A DNA stretch of 58,421 bases from positions 1 through 58,421 of IMG/VR virus record IMGVR_UViG_3300032284_001308; one strand, 5' to 3'. Below the pieces are notes generated by a model, which searched no databases, was not told the DNA's origin, and saw nothing but the letters and a program-made list of their open reading frames with translations. This DNA is from a virus. The position numbers and the translations under genes are program-made. Of this stretch, positions 1 through 8,231 are shown piece after piece (position 1 is the first letter of the stretch; each line of letters begins with the position of its first letter).

Positions 1-1
1 A

Positions 2-106
2 CTCTTTACGAATTTTATCAACAAAAGATTTTTCGGGTCGGCTATCGAAACAATCATCCTACTTGGCATTGCAGAGTACCGAACCTATAGCCATAATGGC
101 GGTTAA
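2..106 (+). CDS. possible 3' end of a truncated gene
   Basis: An open frame runs from the left edge to a TAA and encodes 34 residues ending ...GIAEYRTYSHNGG, which reads like ordinary protein. No start codon lies inside the window. If real it is the tail of a gene cut by the window edge. It ends just before the small terminase gene. Joining the right edge to the left meets a stop soon upstream, so a circular continuation is not supported. The promoter candidate at 63-91 overlaps it. Confidence 0.3.
   Translation, partial: LFTNFINKRFFGSAIETIILLGIAEYRTYSHNGG
63..91 (+). promoter_or_regulatory. candidate sigma70-like promoter for the packaging genes
   Basis: TTGGCA (63-68), a 17-base spacer and TATAGC (86-91) lie 34 bases before the small terminase start, which has its own AAAGGAGTG ribosome site. 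The match to the -35/-10 consensus is seen directly; activity is inferred. Confidence 0.4.
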
Positions 107-124
107 GCTGAAAGGAGTGACGCT

Positions 125-550
125 ATGGGCGGCAGAGGAAGCGGCCAATATCCGGGAAACGCGAACCAACGCGGTGGAAAAACCAAGAAGTCAGCGATAG
201 ACGTTGTCGGTCGCGGCCATCCTGTAATGCCTGCGGATTTTCCAGAAGAGGCGAAGGACTTCTGGTATGATATAGTCGATCAGACAGACGGCGTAGCTTT
301 TTCGCAAGACTCCGCAGCCATTGCTACACTAGCCGGATATTACTGGCGTCGGACTAAATTCGATGAAGCGCTGCGGCAAGATCCGTTAGATCACCAATTG
401 AATGTTGACGCAAACTCGCTCGACCGCTGCATCCTGCGTATGTGGGAGAAGTTCGGTCTGACCCCAAGGGATAGGCAAGTGTTAGTCGTTCCCACAGAAG
501 AGGTTGAGGAACTGGACGAACTGGAAAAGCTACAGCAGTTCGGGACGTGA
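125..550 (+). CDS. terS: terminase small subunit, P27 family
   Basis: DNA-recognition subunit of the packaging motor; it binds phage DNA and hands it to the large subunit. The 141 residues have a basic Gly/Asn-rich N-terminus (MGGRGSGQYPGN), a helical middle, and the family signature near the end, GLTPRDR at residues 111-117, typical of P27-type small terminases. The C-terminus is acidic and probably contacts TerL. ATG at 125 follows AAGGAGTG. An HNH gene comes next, an arrangement common in HK97-like phages. The stop codon abuts a perfect 20-bp palindrome. Confidence 0.85.
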   Translation: MGGRGSGQYPGNANQRGGKTKKSAIDVVGRGHPVMPADFPEEAKDFWYDIVDQTDGVAFSQDSAAIATLAGYYWRRTKFDEALRQDPLDHQLNVDANSLDRCILRMWEKFGLTPRDRQVLVVPTEEVEELDELEKLQQFGT

Positions 551-570
551 ATGTCTAAAATTTTAGACAT
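551..570. repeat. 20-bp perfect palindrome, copy 1 (operator-like)
   Basis: ATGTCTAAAATTTTAGACAT begins on the base after the terS stop. The inner 18 bp recur perfectly at 22170-22187 and 26146-26163, with one mismatch at 45653-45670, and a half site lies at 28754-28763. The AT-only centre would make a weak hairpin, so a protein-binding site is more likely than a terminator. Confidence 0.75.
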
Positions 571-581
571 TCCGGCGGATG

Positions 582-607
582 AAAAGTTCCCCTAAAAGGG
601 AAGTTTT
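582..607 (+). repeat. hairpin repeat, copy 1, over the HNH ribosome site
   Basis: A 26-base inverted repeat (AAAAGTTCCC, loop CTAAAA, GGGAAGTTTT, one G-G mismatch) matches 32747-32772 at 24 of 26 positions. Its right arm contains GGGAAG, the likely ribosome site for the HNH ATG at 610. If folded in mRNA it would hide that site, so it may control HNH translation; that role is inferred. Confidence 0.6.
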
Positions 608-609
608 GA

Positions 610-990
610 ATGGCAAATGCACCCAAGTATCGGCGGCTGAAAACGAGCGAGCAGCGTCAGCCGTGCGTTCGCGAGAAGTCTGCTGCCGAGCGTGGTTACG
701 ACAACTATTGGTCAACGGTGATTGCTCCTGCGGTTCGTGAGCGGGATGAGTGGCTATGTCAGGAATGCTTGCGTGAGGGCGGCTTAGGCATGGCGATGGA
801 AGAGATGATGTCGCGTCCGAGGACCAAGACTGGCAAGACACTGGAGCCAATCGTGGACCATATTGTCCCGGCACACAGGCGTCCGATGTCGCAGTTTCAC
901 GATTGGGATAACTTGCAAACCATCTGCTTTCGTCATCATGCGTTGAAGACGGCGGATGACCTCAAGAAGTATGGAGCGGCCCCGCGATGA
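610..990 (+). CDS. HNH endonuclease next to terminase
   Basis: A 126-residue HNH nuclease. The motif is visible as CQEC (Cys50, Cys53), VDHIVP (Asp83, His84), then DWDNLQTICFRHH (Asn101, Cys106, His109-110): a zinc-stabilised beta-beta-alpha metal fold that nicks DNA. HNH proteins beside terminase genes of HK97-like phages are known to assist TerL cleavage at packaging ends, so a packaging role is more likely than a homing one. ATG at 610 follows GGGAAG inside a hairpin. The gene ends with ATGA overlap to the next frame. Confidence 0.85.
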   Translation: MANAPKYRRLKTSEQRQPCVREKSAAERGYDNYWSTVIAPAVRERDEWLCQECLREGGLGMAMEEMMSRPRTKTGKTLEPIVDHIVPAHRRPMSQFHDWDNLQTICFRHHALKTADDLKKYGAAPR

Positions 991-1175
991 ATCCCGACGA
1001 ACTCCGCTACCACATCTCCATGACCCGATCCGGTAACGCGGACAGCGAGAAGTTCTTACGTGTTGCGATTGTGCTTGCGGCTGATTTATTGCCGGTGGAA
1101 GTGGTTGTGGAGATGTGCGACGAGTGGGCGCACTATGAGGATCTGGCGTTGAAAGCGGGGGCGAAAACGAGATGA
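987..1175 (+). CDS. small acidic protein, function unknown
   Basis: 62 residues starting at the ATGA overlap with the HNH stop and ending at another ATGA junction. It has no Cys-rich motif or clear membrane span. The helix LRVAIVLAADLLPVEVVVEMCDEW looks amphipathic and could be a packing interface. Its place between HNH and terminase suggests a packaging accessory, but nothing in the sequence proves it. Confidence 0.6.
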   Translation: MNPDELRYHISMTRSGNADSEKFLRVAIVLAADLLPVEVVVEMCDEWAHYEDLALKAGAKTR

Positions 1176-1181
1176 CATCCG

Positions 1182-1271
1182 ATGACGAAAATGAACATTG
1201 AGTTCGTGCCCGGCTCATTTCCCATTGTGCGATGCGATTTTGTCGCCGCGATGCCAAAGGTCTCCGATTGA
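1182..1271 (+). CDS. tiny ORF upstream of terL, possible leader peptide
   Basis: ATG at 1182 opens 29 codons (MTKMNIEFVPGSFPIV...) ending in TGA at 1269-1271, which overlaps the TTG at 1268 that best starts TerL. It fills the gap between the previous gene and TerL. Coupled translation would explain a TTG start, but a peptide this short may have no function of its own. Confidence 0.35.
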   Translation: MTKMNIEFVPGSFPIVRCDFVAAMPKVSD

Positions 1272-3100
1272 CTCACGCAGAAGACGTCCAGAAGTATATC
1301 GACGGCGTTCTCGACGGCTCGATTGTGACGGGTCGGCTTGAACGCTTGGCGGTATGGCGGCACGTCGATGACATTGAGAAATGGAAAAACGATCCGTCGT
1401 ATCCATTTGAGTTCAGTGAAGCGATTGCTGACAAGTCAATTCGGTTTTCATCAATGTGTCGCCAGTTCGAGGGCGAGTGGGCGAATCATCCGCTGCAACT
1501 AAGACGCGATCAAAAGTTCGTAGTCTGGTGCATGATGGGGTGGCGTCGAAAAGAAGATAAGCTGCGACGGTTCCGACAAGTGCAATGGGAGATGGCCAGG
1601 AAGGGGGGCAAGTCGACTGTAACGGCTTATTTGGCTTGTTTGCTGCTGTTTTGCGATACCCCAATTGAGGAAGGGGCACAAATCTATGTCGCGGCCACAA
1701 AGCAAAAACAGGCAAAAATCGTCTGGAACCATGCGTTAAAGATGATCGAAAAAAGCCCTGATTTGAGGAAGTTATGCACTATCACTCCGTCGCAAAACTT
1801 CATTCAGTATGACGCTAAAAACTCTCGGTTTGAACCCCTTGCGGCAGACAAAACCCCTGACGGCTTCAATCCTCATTGCATCATAAAGGACGAAGAACAC
1901 GCATGGCGGCAGGAACATCGCAGCCAAGCCGAAACACTCGCTTCCGGTTTCGGTGCTCGAATGCAACCGATCACGATCACGATTACGACGTATGGTGACA
2001 CTGACTCACTGATCTGGAAAGAAAATCACGACTATGCCGTGCGATGTCTCGAATCCGTGATCGACGGAAATATCGTCGACGATTCGTGGTTCGCGTTTAT
2101 ATGTGCTCTCGACTATCGGACGGCAGATTCGCAGCCGGTTCCGTGCTTCAGATGCAAGGGCGAGAACTGTCCGTGGTGCGGCGGTGCGGGTGAATTGCCG
2201 ATAGACGATCCGTTCGATGAAAAGGTTTGGATCAAGGCGAATCCCGGCATCGGTCCCGGCAAAGGATACACGCCGAAGCTGCATATCATGCAAGGCGATG
2301 CGTTGCTGGCAAAACAGCGGCCAGACAAGCTGTCGGAGTTCCTTCAGAAGAACTGCAATATCATCGTCGCGTCGGGGTTCAGGCTGTTGACTCCGGACTC
2401 GTGGGCGAAGTCTGCTGGTGAGCTGTCGCTGTTGTCGACGGTCACAGGGCATGCCGCTATCGACCTCGGAAGAACTAACGACTTCGCATCCATCGCGGGA
2501 GTCTGGTCATTCACGGAAACTGATGACGATGGCGAGAACTTTGTCCGATACGAAGCACTGACGAAAAGCTGGACCGTCGAGGACCGTCCGAAAGAGTTGC
2601 AACTGTCCATGATTGATACCTGGATCGGCAACGGAGACATCATCGCCTCGCACGGTGACGCGGTTGATTTTCTCGACGTTTATGACACTTGCAAGGAATG
2701 GCACAGCGAATATTCAATCCGGACGTGGGCATACGACAAAACCTACGCTCACCAACTGGCACAAATGTTGACTGCGGACGGATTGGAGATGTTTGTTTTT
2801 GGCCAGTCGCACAAGTTCTATACAGCACCGATCAAGGAATTACTGCGGTGCGTCGGTAAAACTAGGACTGTAAACGGCGTCGAGGTTCCGCTGTTCAAGC
2901 ACAATGGCAATCCATGTCTCGCGTGGCAGGCCGGTAATCTGTGCGTCGACAAGAACACGCGAGGCGAAATGATGCCGGATAAATCTCAGGACATCAACAA
3001 AATCGACGCGATGGTGGCTGTTCTGATGGCACTCAGCGAGTGTTTGTACCACCAAGACGACGGCGTATGGAACTATCAACCAGGATCTCTCGCATTATAG
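1268..3100 (+). CDS. terL: terminase large subunit (HK97-like ATPase/nuclease)
   Basis: Packaging motor and headful/cos nuclease. The ATPase shows the deviant Walker A ARKGGKS and the Walker B-type stretch IIKDEEHAW. The nuclease half has AIDLGRTNDFA, an RNase H-like first Asp, and a late Asp in DINKIDAMVA. A Cys-rich insert (CFRCKGENCPWCGG) between the halves may bind zinc, which is less usual. The frame is open from ATG 1232, but I prefer TTG 1268: it overlaps the preceding TGA, has AAGGT seven bases upstream, and gives the usual family N-terminus (AEDVQKYIDGVLDGSIV). Length is about 610 residues. Confidence 0.9.
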   Translation: MTHAEDVQKYIDGVLDGSIVTGRLERLAVWRHVDDIEKWKNDPSYPFEFSEAIADKSIRFSSMCRQFEGEWANHPLQLRRDQKFVVWCMMGWRRKEDKLRRFRQVQWEMARKGGKSTVTAYLACLLLFCDTPIEEGAQIYVAATKQKQAKIVWNHALKMIEKSPDLRKLCTITPSQNFIQYDAKNSRFEPLAADKTPDGFNPHCIIKDEEHAWRQEHRSQAETLASGFGARMQPITITITTYGDTDSLIWKENHDYAVRCLESVIDGNIVDDSWFAFICALDYRTADSQPVPCFRCKGENCPWCGGAGELPIDDPFDEKVWIKANPGIGPGKGYTPKLHIMQGDALLAKQRPDKLSEFLQKNCNIIVASGFRLLTPDSWAKSAGELSLLSTVTGHAAIDLGRTNDFASIAGVWSFTETDDDGENFVRYEALTKSWTVEDRPKELQLSMIDTWIGNGDIIASHGDAVDFLDVYDTCKEWHSEYSIRTWAYDKTYAHQLAQMLTADGLEMFVFGQSHKFYTAPIKELLRCVGKTRTVNGVEVPLFKHNGNPCLAWQAGNLCVDKNTRGEMMPDKSQDINKIDAMVAVLMALSECLYHQDDGVWNYQPGSLAL

Positions 3101-3110
3101 GAAAGTGGTA

Positions 3111-3278
3111 ATGACGGCAGCAGTTCAGGCGGTTATACTTTTCGTGTCGTTGTCAATGCTAAGTTACGGATTGTGGTTGATTTCACCCGCGTCAATGTTT
3201 ATTGGCGTTGGATCGCTCCTGTTATTGCTCATTATCGTCACGCGATTGTTGCACGCTTCCGCACCTAAGAGGTCTTGA
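3111..3278 (+). CDS. small two-span membrane protein
   Basis: 55 residues (MTAAVQAVILFVSLSMLSYG...) with two hydrophobic stretches, about residues 4-25 and 28-47, and a short basic tail ending KRS. It lies between terL and portal and its end overlaps possible portal starts. Two-span proteins of this size can be holins, but nothing next to it looks like a lysis enzyme, so the role is open. Confidence 0.55.
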   Translation: MTAAVQAVILFVSLSMLSYGLWLISPASMFIGVGSLLLLLIIVTRLLHASAPKRS

Positions 3279-3280
3279 AA

Positions 3281-4987
3281 ATGCTCGGCGCAATCCTTGA
3301 CGCACTTGTTCCGGGACGCAGTTCGTATGACTGGATGGATGACCCTGCGAACATGTCGCCAGCGGGTCAGTTCTGGTATACGCCGCTCGGCATTCCTGAA
3401 ATGGCGGGGCAACCGACCGCTAACAGCCATTTGTTCGTTGGCGGATGCTTTGCTGCGACACGATTGCTTTGCGGTATCGGCGCGACGTCTCCCTTGAACC
3501 TTGTGCGAAAAACGGTTGTGAATGGTCGTATCGTCCGCGAAGTGCAGGACCAGCATCCAGTTCATCAGATTGTTAGCTTTCGACCGAACCTCGATCAAAC
3601 CGCCGTGCAATGGAAAGCACAGCAGATCGCATGGCAAGTCAATTGGGGTACGACGTTCTCGGAAATCCAGCGGGACATCTCAACTGATGTTCCAATGTAC
3701 TTAAATTCGATTCATCCTCGGCGAATGCGACCGTTTCGCGATATTGATAAGGATCTTTGGTGGCACGTCACAAATCCGGACGGTACACAATCGGACCTGA
3801 AGGATGGTGAGTTGGTGCGGGCACCGTACATCGTATCTGAGGACGGCGGAATTACTGGTCTTGGTGTTGCTTACCAGGCTCGCCGTTCAATCGGTCTGAA
3901 TCTGACGATGGAGCGGTCAGAACAACAGGCGTCGAAGGCTGGCGTGCCGCGAATCGTCGTCGAAACACCGAAAGTCATGTCAGAGGCATCTCGCGTCAAC
4001 TTCCGCCGTGAATGGAAGGAATTGTATGAGATGGGCGGCGAGGGCGTGGCATTGCTTACGGAAGGGTCGGTTGCCAAGCCGTTCGACTGGAAGATGACAG
4101 ACCAGCAGCACGTCCAGCGTCGAGAATTCCTGATCGAAGAGATTGCTCGATGGTACGACATTCCGTTGGCGATGTTGCGGCGGGCGATTAAGGAAATCTC
4201 GTCCAGTATCGAGCAGCAGGGTATCGACTTCAAGACTTACTCGCTGCGGTTTCTCGACATCTGGCTTCAGGAACTCGCGTACAAATTGCTGACGGAACAG
4301 GAGCGTCGGGACGGGTATTACTTCGCGTTCGACTTCTCGGATCTCCTGCGTGGCGATTTGGCGGCTCTGAGCGAGTTCTACCGTTCGATGAACGCAATCG
4401 GTGTCTATTCCGCCAACGATATCCTCGACAAGCTCGGGGAGAATCCGCACGACAAAGGGGATACCTACTTTGTGCAGGGTGCAATGCGTCCGATTGACGA
4501 GCCATACAATGCCACGGAACCGCAAACGCCACCAGTTGACCCCAATAATGGCAAGAAAGAACCTGGGTCGGAGTCGATCGAGGTTCCCATCACGATCTCC
4601 ACTGGACAGAATGAAGCGGTCGTGAAAGCCGTCAATATCATGCTGAAGGATACGCTTTCACGGTTCTCAACGAAGGAAATTAAGGCGGTTTCGACGGCGG
4701 CGACGAAGCCGAAAGAATTCACAGACTTCATCGAGACGTTTTACGAAAAGCACCAGTCTCAAATGCAGGAAGCATTGACGGCAGTTTGTACGGCTTCGCA
4801 GGCGATTGGTGGTGAACATTCCGAATGGTCGATCTCGACCGAATGGTGCTTGGCGTCGAAGGCCGACCTCATAAAAGTGTCGGAAACGGCGACGATGGCA
4901 ACGCTGTCTGACGAAGTGGCGAAACAACTCGAATCATGGCCGAATCGAATCGAATCTTACGTGAAGGAAGTCTCATGCACCCACTGA
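3281..4987 (+). CDS. portal protein (HK97 family)
   Basis: Dodecameric ring at one capsid vertex through which DNA enters and leaves. The fold is recognisable from the clip/stem/wing pattern: an N-terminal FVGGCFAATRLLCGIG segment, LVRAPYIVSEDG, then YDIPLAMLR and EQQGIDFKTYSLRFLDIWLQELAYKLL, which match HK97 portals. About 568 residues; the last 150 form a less typical extension with Thr/Glu-rich helices. ATG 3281 is preferred over TTG 3275 because AGAGG lies eight bases before it. The end overlaps the protease gene. Confidence 0.9.
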   Translation: MLGAILDALVPGRSSYDWMDDPANMSPAGQFWYTPLGIPEMAGQPTANSHLFVGGCFAATRLLCGIGATSPLNLVRKTVVNGRIVREVQDQHPVHQIVSFRPNLDQTAVQWKAQQIAWQVNWGTTFSEIQRDISTDVPMYLNSIHPRRMRPFRDIDKDLWWHVTNPDGTQSDLKDGELVRAPYIVSEDGGITGLGVAYQARRSIGLNLTMERSEQQASKAGVPRIVVETPKVMSEASRVNFRREWKELYEMGGEGVALLTEGSVAKPFDWKMTDQQHVQRREFLIEEIARWYDIPLAMLRRAIKEISSSIEQQGIDFKTYSLRFLDIWLQELAYKLLTEQERRDGYYFAFDFSDLLRGDLAALSEFYRSMNAIGVYSANDILDKLGENPHDKGDTYFVQGAMRPIDEPYNATEPQTPPVDPNNGKKEPGSESIEVPITISTGQNEAVVKAVNIMLKDTLSRFSTKEIKAVSTAATKPKEFTDFIETFYEKHQSQMQEALTAVCTASQAIGGEHSEWSISTEWCLASKADLIKVSETATMATLSDEVAKQLESWPNRIESYVKEVSCTH

Positions 4988-5922
4988 TTAAGTCGTTTCT
5001 CGCCGGTCCCTATATGCTGTCATCGACGTATGAGGCATTGCTTCAAAAAATGGATCAGCCTCGCAAACTTTTCGATGCTCCGTGTCCATTGACGGCGGCG
5101 ACGAAAGCAGCGACGGCGGCGCGACAGCAGCCGAAGTCAGCGAAGTATACGGCGGTGTTGCCGATGTTCGGGATGATCGACCAGCACGGCGGATGGATAG
5201 TGGACATGATGGGCGGGACGTCTCTCGCATCGTTAAATGAAGCGTTCGACCTTTGCATGAGCGAGGATCGAATCTCGAATGTTATGTTGCACGTCCACAG
5301 TCCAGGCGGAAGCGTCTATGGCGTCAAGGAAATGGCGGACAAGATCCATGCGGCGCGCGGTACAAAGCCCGTGTGCGCGGTCGCCAACTCAATGATGGCA
5401 TCGGCAGCGTATTACATTGGGTCGGCGTGTGACAGGGTTTATGCGACAGTTGGGGCGGACGTCGGCTCTGTGGGCGTGTATCAAATGCACTTCAATTACT
5501 CCGCTGCATTGAAAGACGACGGGATTGAATGCACCATCATTCGCGAGCCTGAATTCAAGGCTGAAGGCAACCCGTATGAGCCATTGACTGATGAAGCAAC
5601 ACAGGAAATGAAGTCGGACGTACATCGGATCTATCAGCAGTTCACGTCTGATGTCGCCAGATATCGCGGAATGGATGTCGGCGTGGTCCGCGACACGTTC
5701 GGGAAGGGTCGCACGATGGATGCGGCGTCGGCACAGAAATGCGGGATGATTAACCGCGTAGCGACGTATGGCGACGTGCTCGCTCGGATGCAGGCGGGAA
5801 CGATTCGTCCAAGTTCCGGTAACGCCGCTGATGATGGATGGGATTCGCCGATGTTGGAAGATTTCAGCGATCAGCGTCGGCGCAAACTCAATCTGATTGG
5901 CGTGCGGTTCGACGAACGGTAA
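4975..5922 (+). CDS. prohead maturation protease, S49/SppA-like
   Basis: Serine-lysine protease that trims the capsid protein delta domain during prohead maturation. Seen: a ClpP-crotonase fold with SPGGS near residues 109-113, the nucleophile Ser143 in NSMMASAAYY, and the general base Lys195 in EPEFKAEGNP, the S49 dyad. The length of 315 residues fits the family. ATG 4975 is preferred over the longer frame from 4936 because AAGGAAG lies four bases upstream. The gene overlaps the portal end by 13 bases. The capsid gene follows after an oppositely oriented insert. Confidence 0.85.
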   Translation: MHPLIKSFLAGPYMLSSTYEALLQKMDQPRKLFDAPCPLTAATKAATAARQQPKSAKYTAVLPMFGMIDQHGGWIVDMMGGTSLASLNEAFDLCMSEDRISNVMLHVHSPGGSVYGVKEMADKIHAARGTKPVCAVANSMMASAAYYIGSACDRVYATVGADVGSVGVYQMHFNYSAALKDDGIECTIIREPEFKAEGNPYEPLTDEATQEMKSDVHRIYQQFTSDVARYRGMDVGVVRDTFGKGRTMDAASAQKCGMINRVATYGDVLARMQAGTIRPSSGNAADDGWDSPMLEDFSDQRRRKLNLIGVRFDER

Positions 5923-5928
5923 TAGAAA

Positions 5929-6006
5929 CAGTCGGCGTCACGGTGCTACCATGTACGTCCCGCGACGGCATTGTGCGACATCCGCCTGCGGGTACAACGC
6001 CGACTG
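5929..6006. terminator. nested stem-loop between convergent genes
   Basis: CAGTCGGCGT (5929-5938) pairs perfectly with ACGCCGACTG (5997-6006). Inside, GTACgtCCCGC and GCGGGTAC form a second stem with a two-base bulge. It sits exactly between the protease stop and the stop of the leftward gene at 6007. There is no strong T run on either side, so it is either a weak bidirectional terminator or a structured RNA element. Confidence 0.5.
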
Positions 6007-6258
6007 CTAGTTACTCTCCGCGATCTTATCAATCGCCGCTTTCTTGCACGCATAGAAGATGCCGGGAAGGTGACGCCAGTATCGCCGATCCGACAAGAAC
6101 TCGCTCGACAGAAACAGTTTTTGCATGAACACGCTGTCTCGAAGTTCGCAGTTGATACCCTTCTCGACATCTTCAATCGCCCACACGCTGATTTGGTGGA
6201 ACAATCCCATGAACGAGATCAGGGCCGCGATTGCTTCGTTGGTTTCGCGTGTGTTCAA
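6007..6258 (-). CDS. unknown protein in a leftward cassette
   Basis: 83 residues from a TTG start with AGGA about eight bases upstream. The sequence (NEAIAALISFMGLFHQISVW...) looks helical, has a basic C-terminal half (FLSDRRYWRH, ACKKAAIDKIAESN), and resembles no family I know. It follows the HTH gene at 6325-6546 on the same strand, with a 66-base gap, and is antisense to the structural operon. The pair looks like a later insertion ('moron') between protease and capsid genes. Confidence 0.55.
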   Translation of the reverse strand: MNTRETNEAIAALISFMGLFHQISVWAIEDVEKGINCELRDSVFMQKLFLSSEFLSDRRYWRHLPGIFYACKKAAIDKIAESN

Positions 6259-6324
6259 ACGTCACGTTTCCTAAAGAAGTGTTGTTCGCAGAACGCTCGA
6301 AATGGCGATTCTCTCCGCACGGAA

Positions 6325-6546
6325 TCACTCCCCATTCAGTTTCGCTAGGAATTCTTTCAGGTCGGATGCGAAGTAGACATACCGGCCACCTTCCTTACGT
6401 CGCGACAGTTTCACTGTTTCGCTACCAATCCGAATGCCGATTCGGGACCAGCGATAGACGGTTTGAACAGTCGGGCGGCACTCGCAAAGCTGTGCTATCT
6501 CTCCCGCAGACATCGATTGTGACGCGTCCGTGCTCATATCGGCCAT
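6325..6546 (-). CDS. small HTH DNA-binding protein, DUF1580-like
   Basis: 73 residues with a winged-helix/excisionase-like core: SAGEIAQLC, TVYRWSRIGIRIGSETVKLS, then RYVYFASDLKEFLAKL. The pattern (HTH, 'YRW..GI', beta wing with a 'GGR(R/Y)Y' step) resembles DUF1580 proteins, which I know mainly from Planctomycetota. It probably controls its own cassette or neighbouring transcription. Start ATG at 6546 or MSTDAS at 6537. It reads leftward inside a rightward head-gene operon, unlike its neighbours. Confidence 0.7.
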   Translation of the reverse strand: MADMSTDASQSMSAGEIAQLCECRPTVQTVYRWSRIGIRIGSETVKLSRRKEGGRYVYFASDLKEFLAKLNGE

Positions 6547-6829
6547 CTTAGCAATCTGAAAACTATGAACAAGCTGAAAACAATCGCTTGCGACAGATAT
6601 TTACAAAGTCGGTCGCATAGATAGACTCCAAGCACAATTTGAAAATGCTGGCACGAGTCGTACCGTCCTTTGATGAGTCGCCTGCCAGAACGATTACTCT
6701 GCTAATGCCGTTGCATGATGCGAGTTTTCAGGACGCAACCAAATCAAATGGCTGCGCCGGAAACCGTCAACGGCGTTCTCTCTCGCCCTTGTCTTGCGAG
6801 TTCCCGGTGCTCACTAAGGAATCAAGACA
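6547..6829 (+). promoter_or_regulatory. intergenic region feeding capsid operon and leftward cassette
   Basis: No convincing gene. It lies between divergent genes, so it must hold the leftward promoter for the 6325-6546 gene and probably a fresh rightward promoter for the capsid gene. The AT-rich part at 6560-6650 (TTTACA at 6600, TAGATAGACT near 6617-6626) is the likeliest location. Exact boxes are not certain. Confidence 0.3.
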
Positions 6830-8188
6830 ATGGACCCTCGGATTCAAGCTCTCAATGACCGACGCACAGAACTGCATGGCAAATGCAAGGCGTTGTCCGA
6901 AAAGGAAACCGCAGGCACGGCGCTGACCGCCGAAGAAGTTGCTGAATTCGATGCGATGGTCGCCGAAATGGAAGCGATCCCCGCCAAGATTTCCGCCGTC
7001 CGCGAAGAAATCCGTGCTGCTGAACAACGACGCAATCGAGTCTCTTCGATGGCTAATACGCAAACCGCATCCCCACGGCGAACCGCTGGAGACTCATTGC
7101 CAAACGCTCCCGCGCCAATGGCAACGACCCCTGCGTGGGAAAACGATCCCGCCAAAGGATTCAAATCGCCTCGTGAGTTCATCCTCGCTGTTATCGATGT
7201 TGGGTCAAACTCATCCCGCATCGAGAACTATGACAATCTGAAATATTTGACCGCTGGTTCCGACGAACAACGCGGAAACAGCGATCCATACGGCGGATTC
7301 TTAGTGCCCGAGGCGTTCTCTCCAGACCTCTTGACTGTCAAGCCGGAAGATGATTGGCTCGCCGGAATGACAACCAAGATCCCAATGAAGTCGCCAATTG
7401 TACCGATTCCCGCACGAACCGACAAAGACCATACCACCAGCGTCAGCGGCGGCCTGACTGTCACCCGTAAGCCGGAAACGGTCGCAGCGACATCTTCCGT
7501 CATGCAGTTGGAACGCGTGGTCCTGAATGCCACAAATCTGTTCGGACTGTCCTATGCGTCGGAAGAAATTCTGACCGACTCGCCGATCTCGTTCGCCGCA
7601 ATCCTTGCTCAAGGTTACGGCCAGCAATTCGGTGCTCAGTTGATCAAGGAACGTCTCCGAGGAACTGGAGTTGGCGAATACCAGGGTGTTATCAACGCTC
7701 CCGGAACCGTCACTGTCTCGGCAATGTCCAACCAGCAAACAAAGACCATCACCAAAGAGAACATCGATCAGATGCACGCTCAGTGTTGGGGTTATGAAAA
7801 GGCTGTCTGGATCACGAACTATGACTGCTTGCCGCAGTTGTCGTCCATCGTCCAGAACATCGGCGTGGCCGGTTCGCTGGTGCCATACTTCCAGACCGAC
7901 ATGGCGTCTGGCAAGAGCTATCTGAAGGGGCGTCCCGTCATCTTCACCGAGTTCGCGTCAACGCTCGGGACTGTTGGCGACCTGATCCTCGGGAACTGGT
8001 CCGAATACCTCGAAGGCATCTACCAACCGATGCAGTCCGCCGAATCGATGCACGTTCGGTTCATCAATCACGAACGCACCTTCAAGTTCTGGACCAGAAA
8101 CGCTGGCCAGTTCTGGTGGAAATCGGCTCTGACCCCGCAGAACGGTGCCAACAAGCTGTCTCCAATGTGCGTCCTCGCGACTCGCTAA
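6830..8188 (+). CDS. major capsid protein (HK97 fold)
   Basis: 452 residues. The first ~85 form a charged coiled-coil delta/scaffold domain (LNDRRTELHGKCKALSEKE... KISAVREEIRAAEQRR), expected to be removed by the S49 protease. The mature part carries HK97 capsid features: GGFLVPEAFS, a GTGVGEYQGVINAPGTV loop region, WITNYDCLPQL and the C-terminal RFINHERTFKFWTRNAGQFWWK. It builds the icosahedral shell. ATG 6830 follows AAGGAAT. Codon use is strongly C-ending, as for a highly expressed structural gene. Confidence 0.92.
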   Translation: MDPRIQALNDRRTELHGKCKALSEKETAGTALTAEEVAEFDAMVAEMEAIPAKISAVREEIRAAEQRRNRVSSMANTQTASPRRTAGDSLPNAPAPMATTPAWENDPAKGFKSPREFILAVIDVGSNSSRIENYDNLKYLTAGSDEQRGNSDPYGGFLVPEAFSPDLLTVKPEDDWLAGMTTKIPMKSPIVPIPARTDKDHTTSVSGGLTVTRKPETVAATSSVMQLERVVLNATNLFGLSYASEEILTDSPISFAAILAQGYGQQFGAQLIKERLRGTGVGEYQGVINAPGTVTVSAMSNQQTKTITKENIDQMHAQCWGYEKAVWITNYDCLPQLSSIVQNIGVAGSLVPYFQTDMASGKSYLKGRPVIFTEFASTLGTVGDLILGNWSEYLEGIYQPMQSAESMHVRFINHERTFKFWTRNAGQFWWKSALTPQNGANKLSPMCVLATR

Positions 8189-8231
8189 TACTCGGTTTAA
8201 CTAACAACTCACTCCCAGCGGAGATTTTGCA

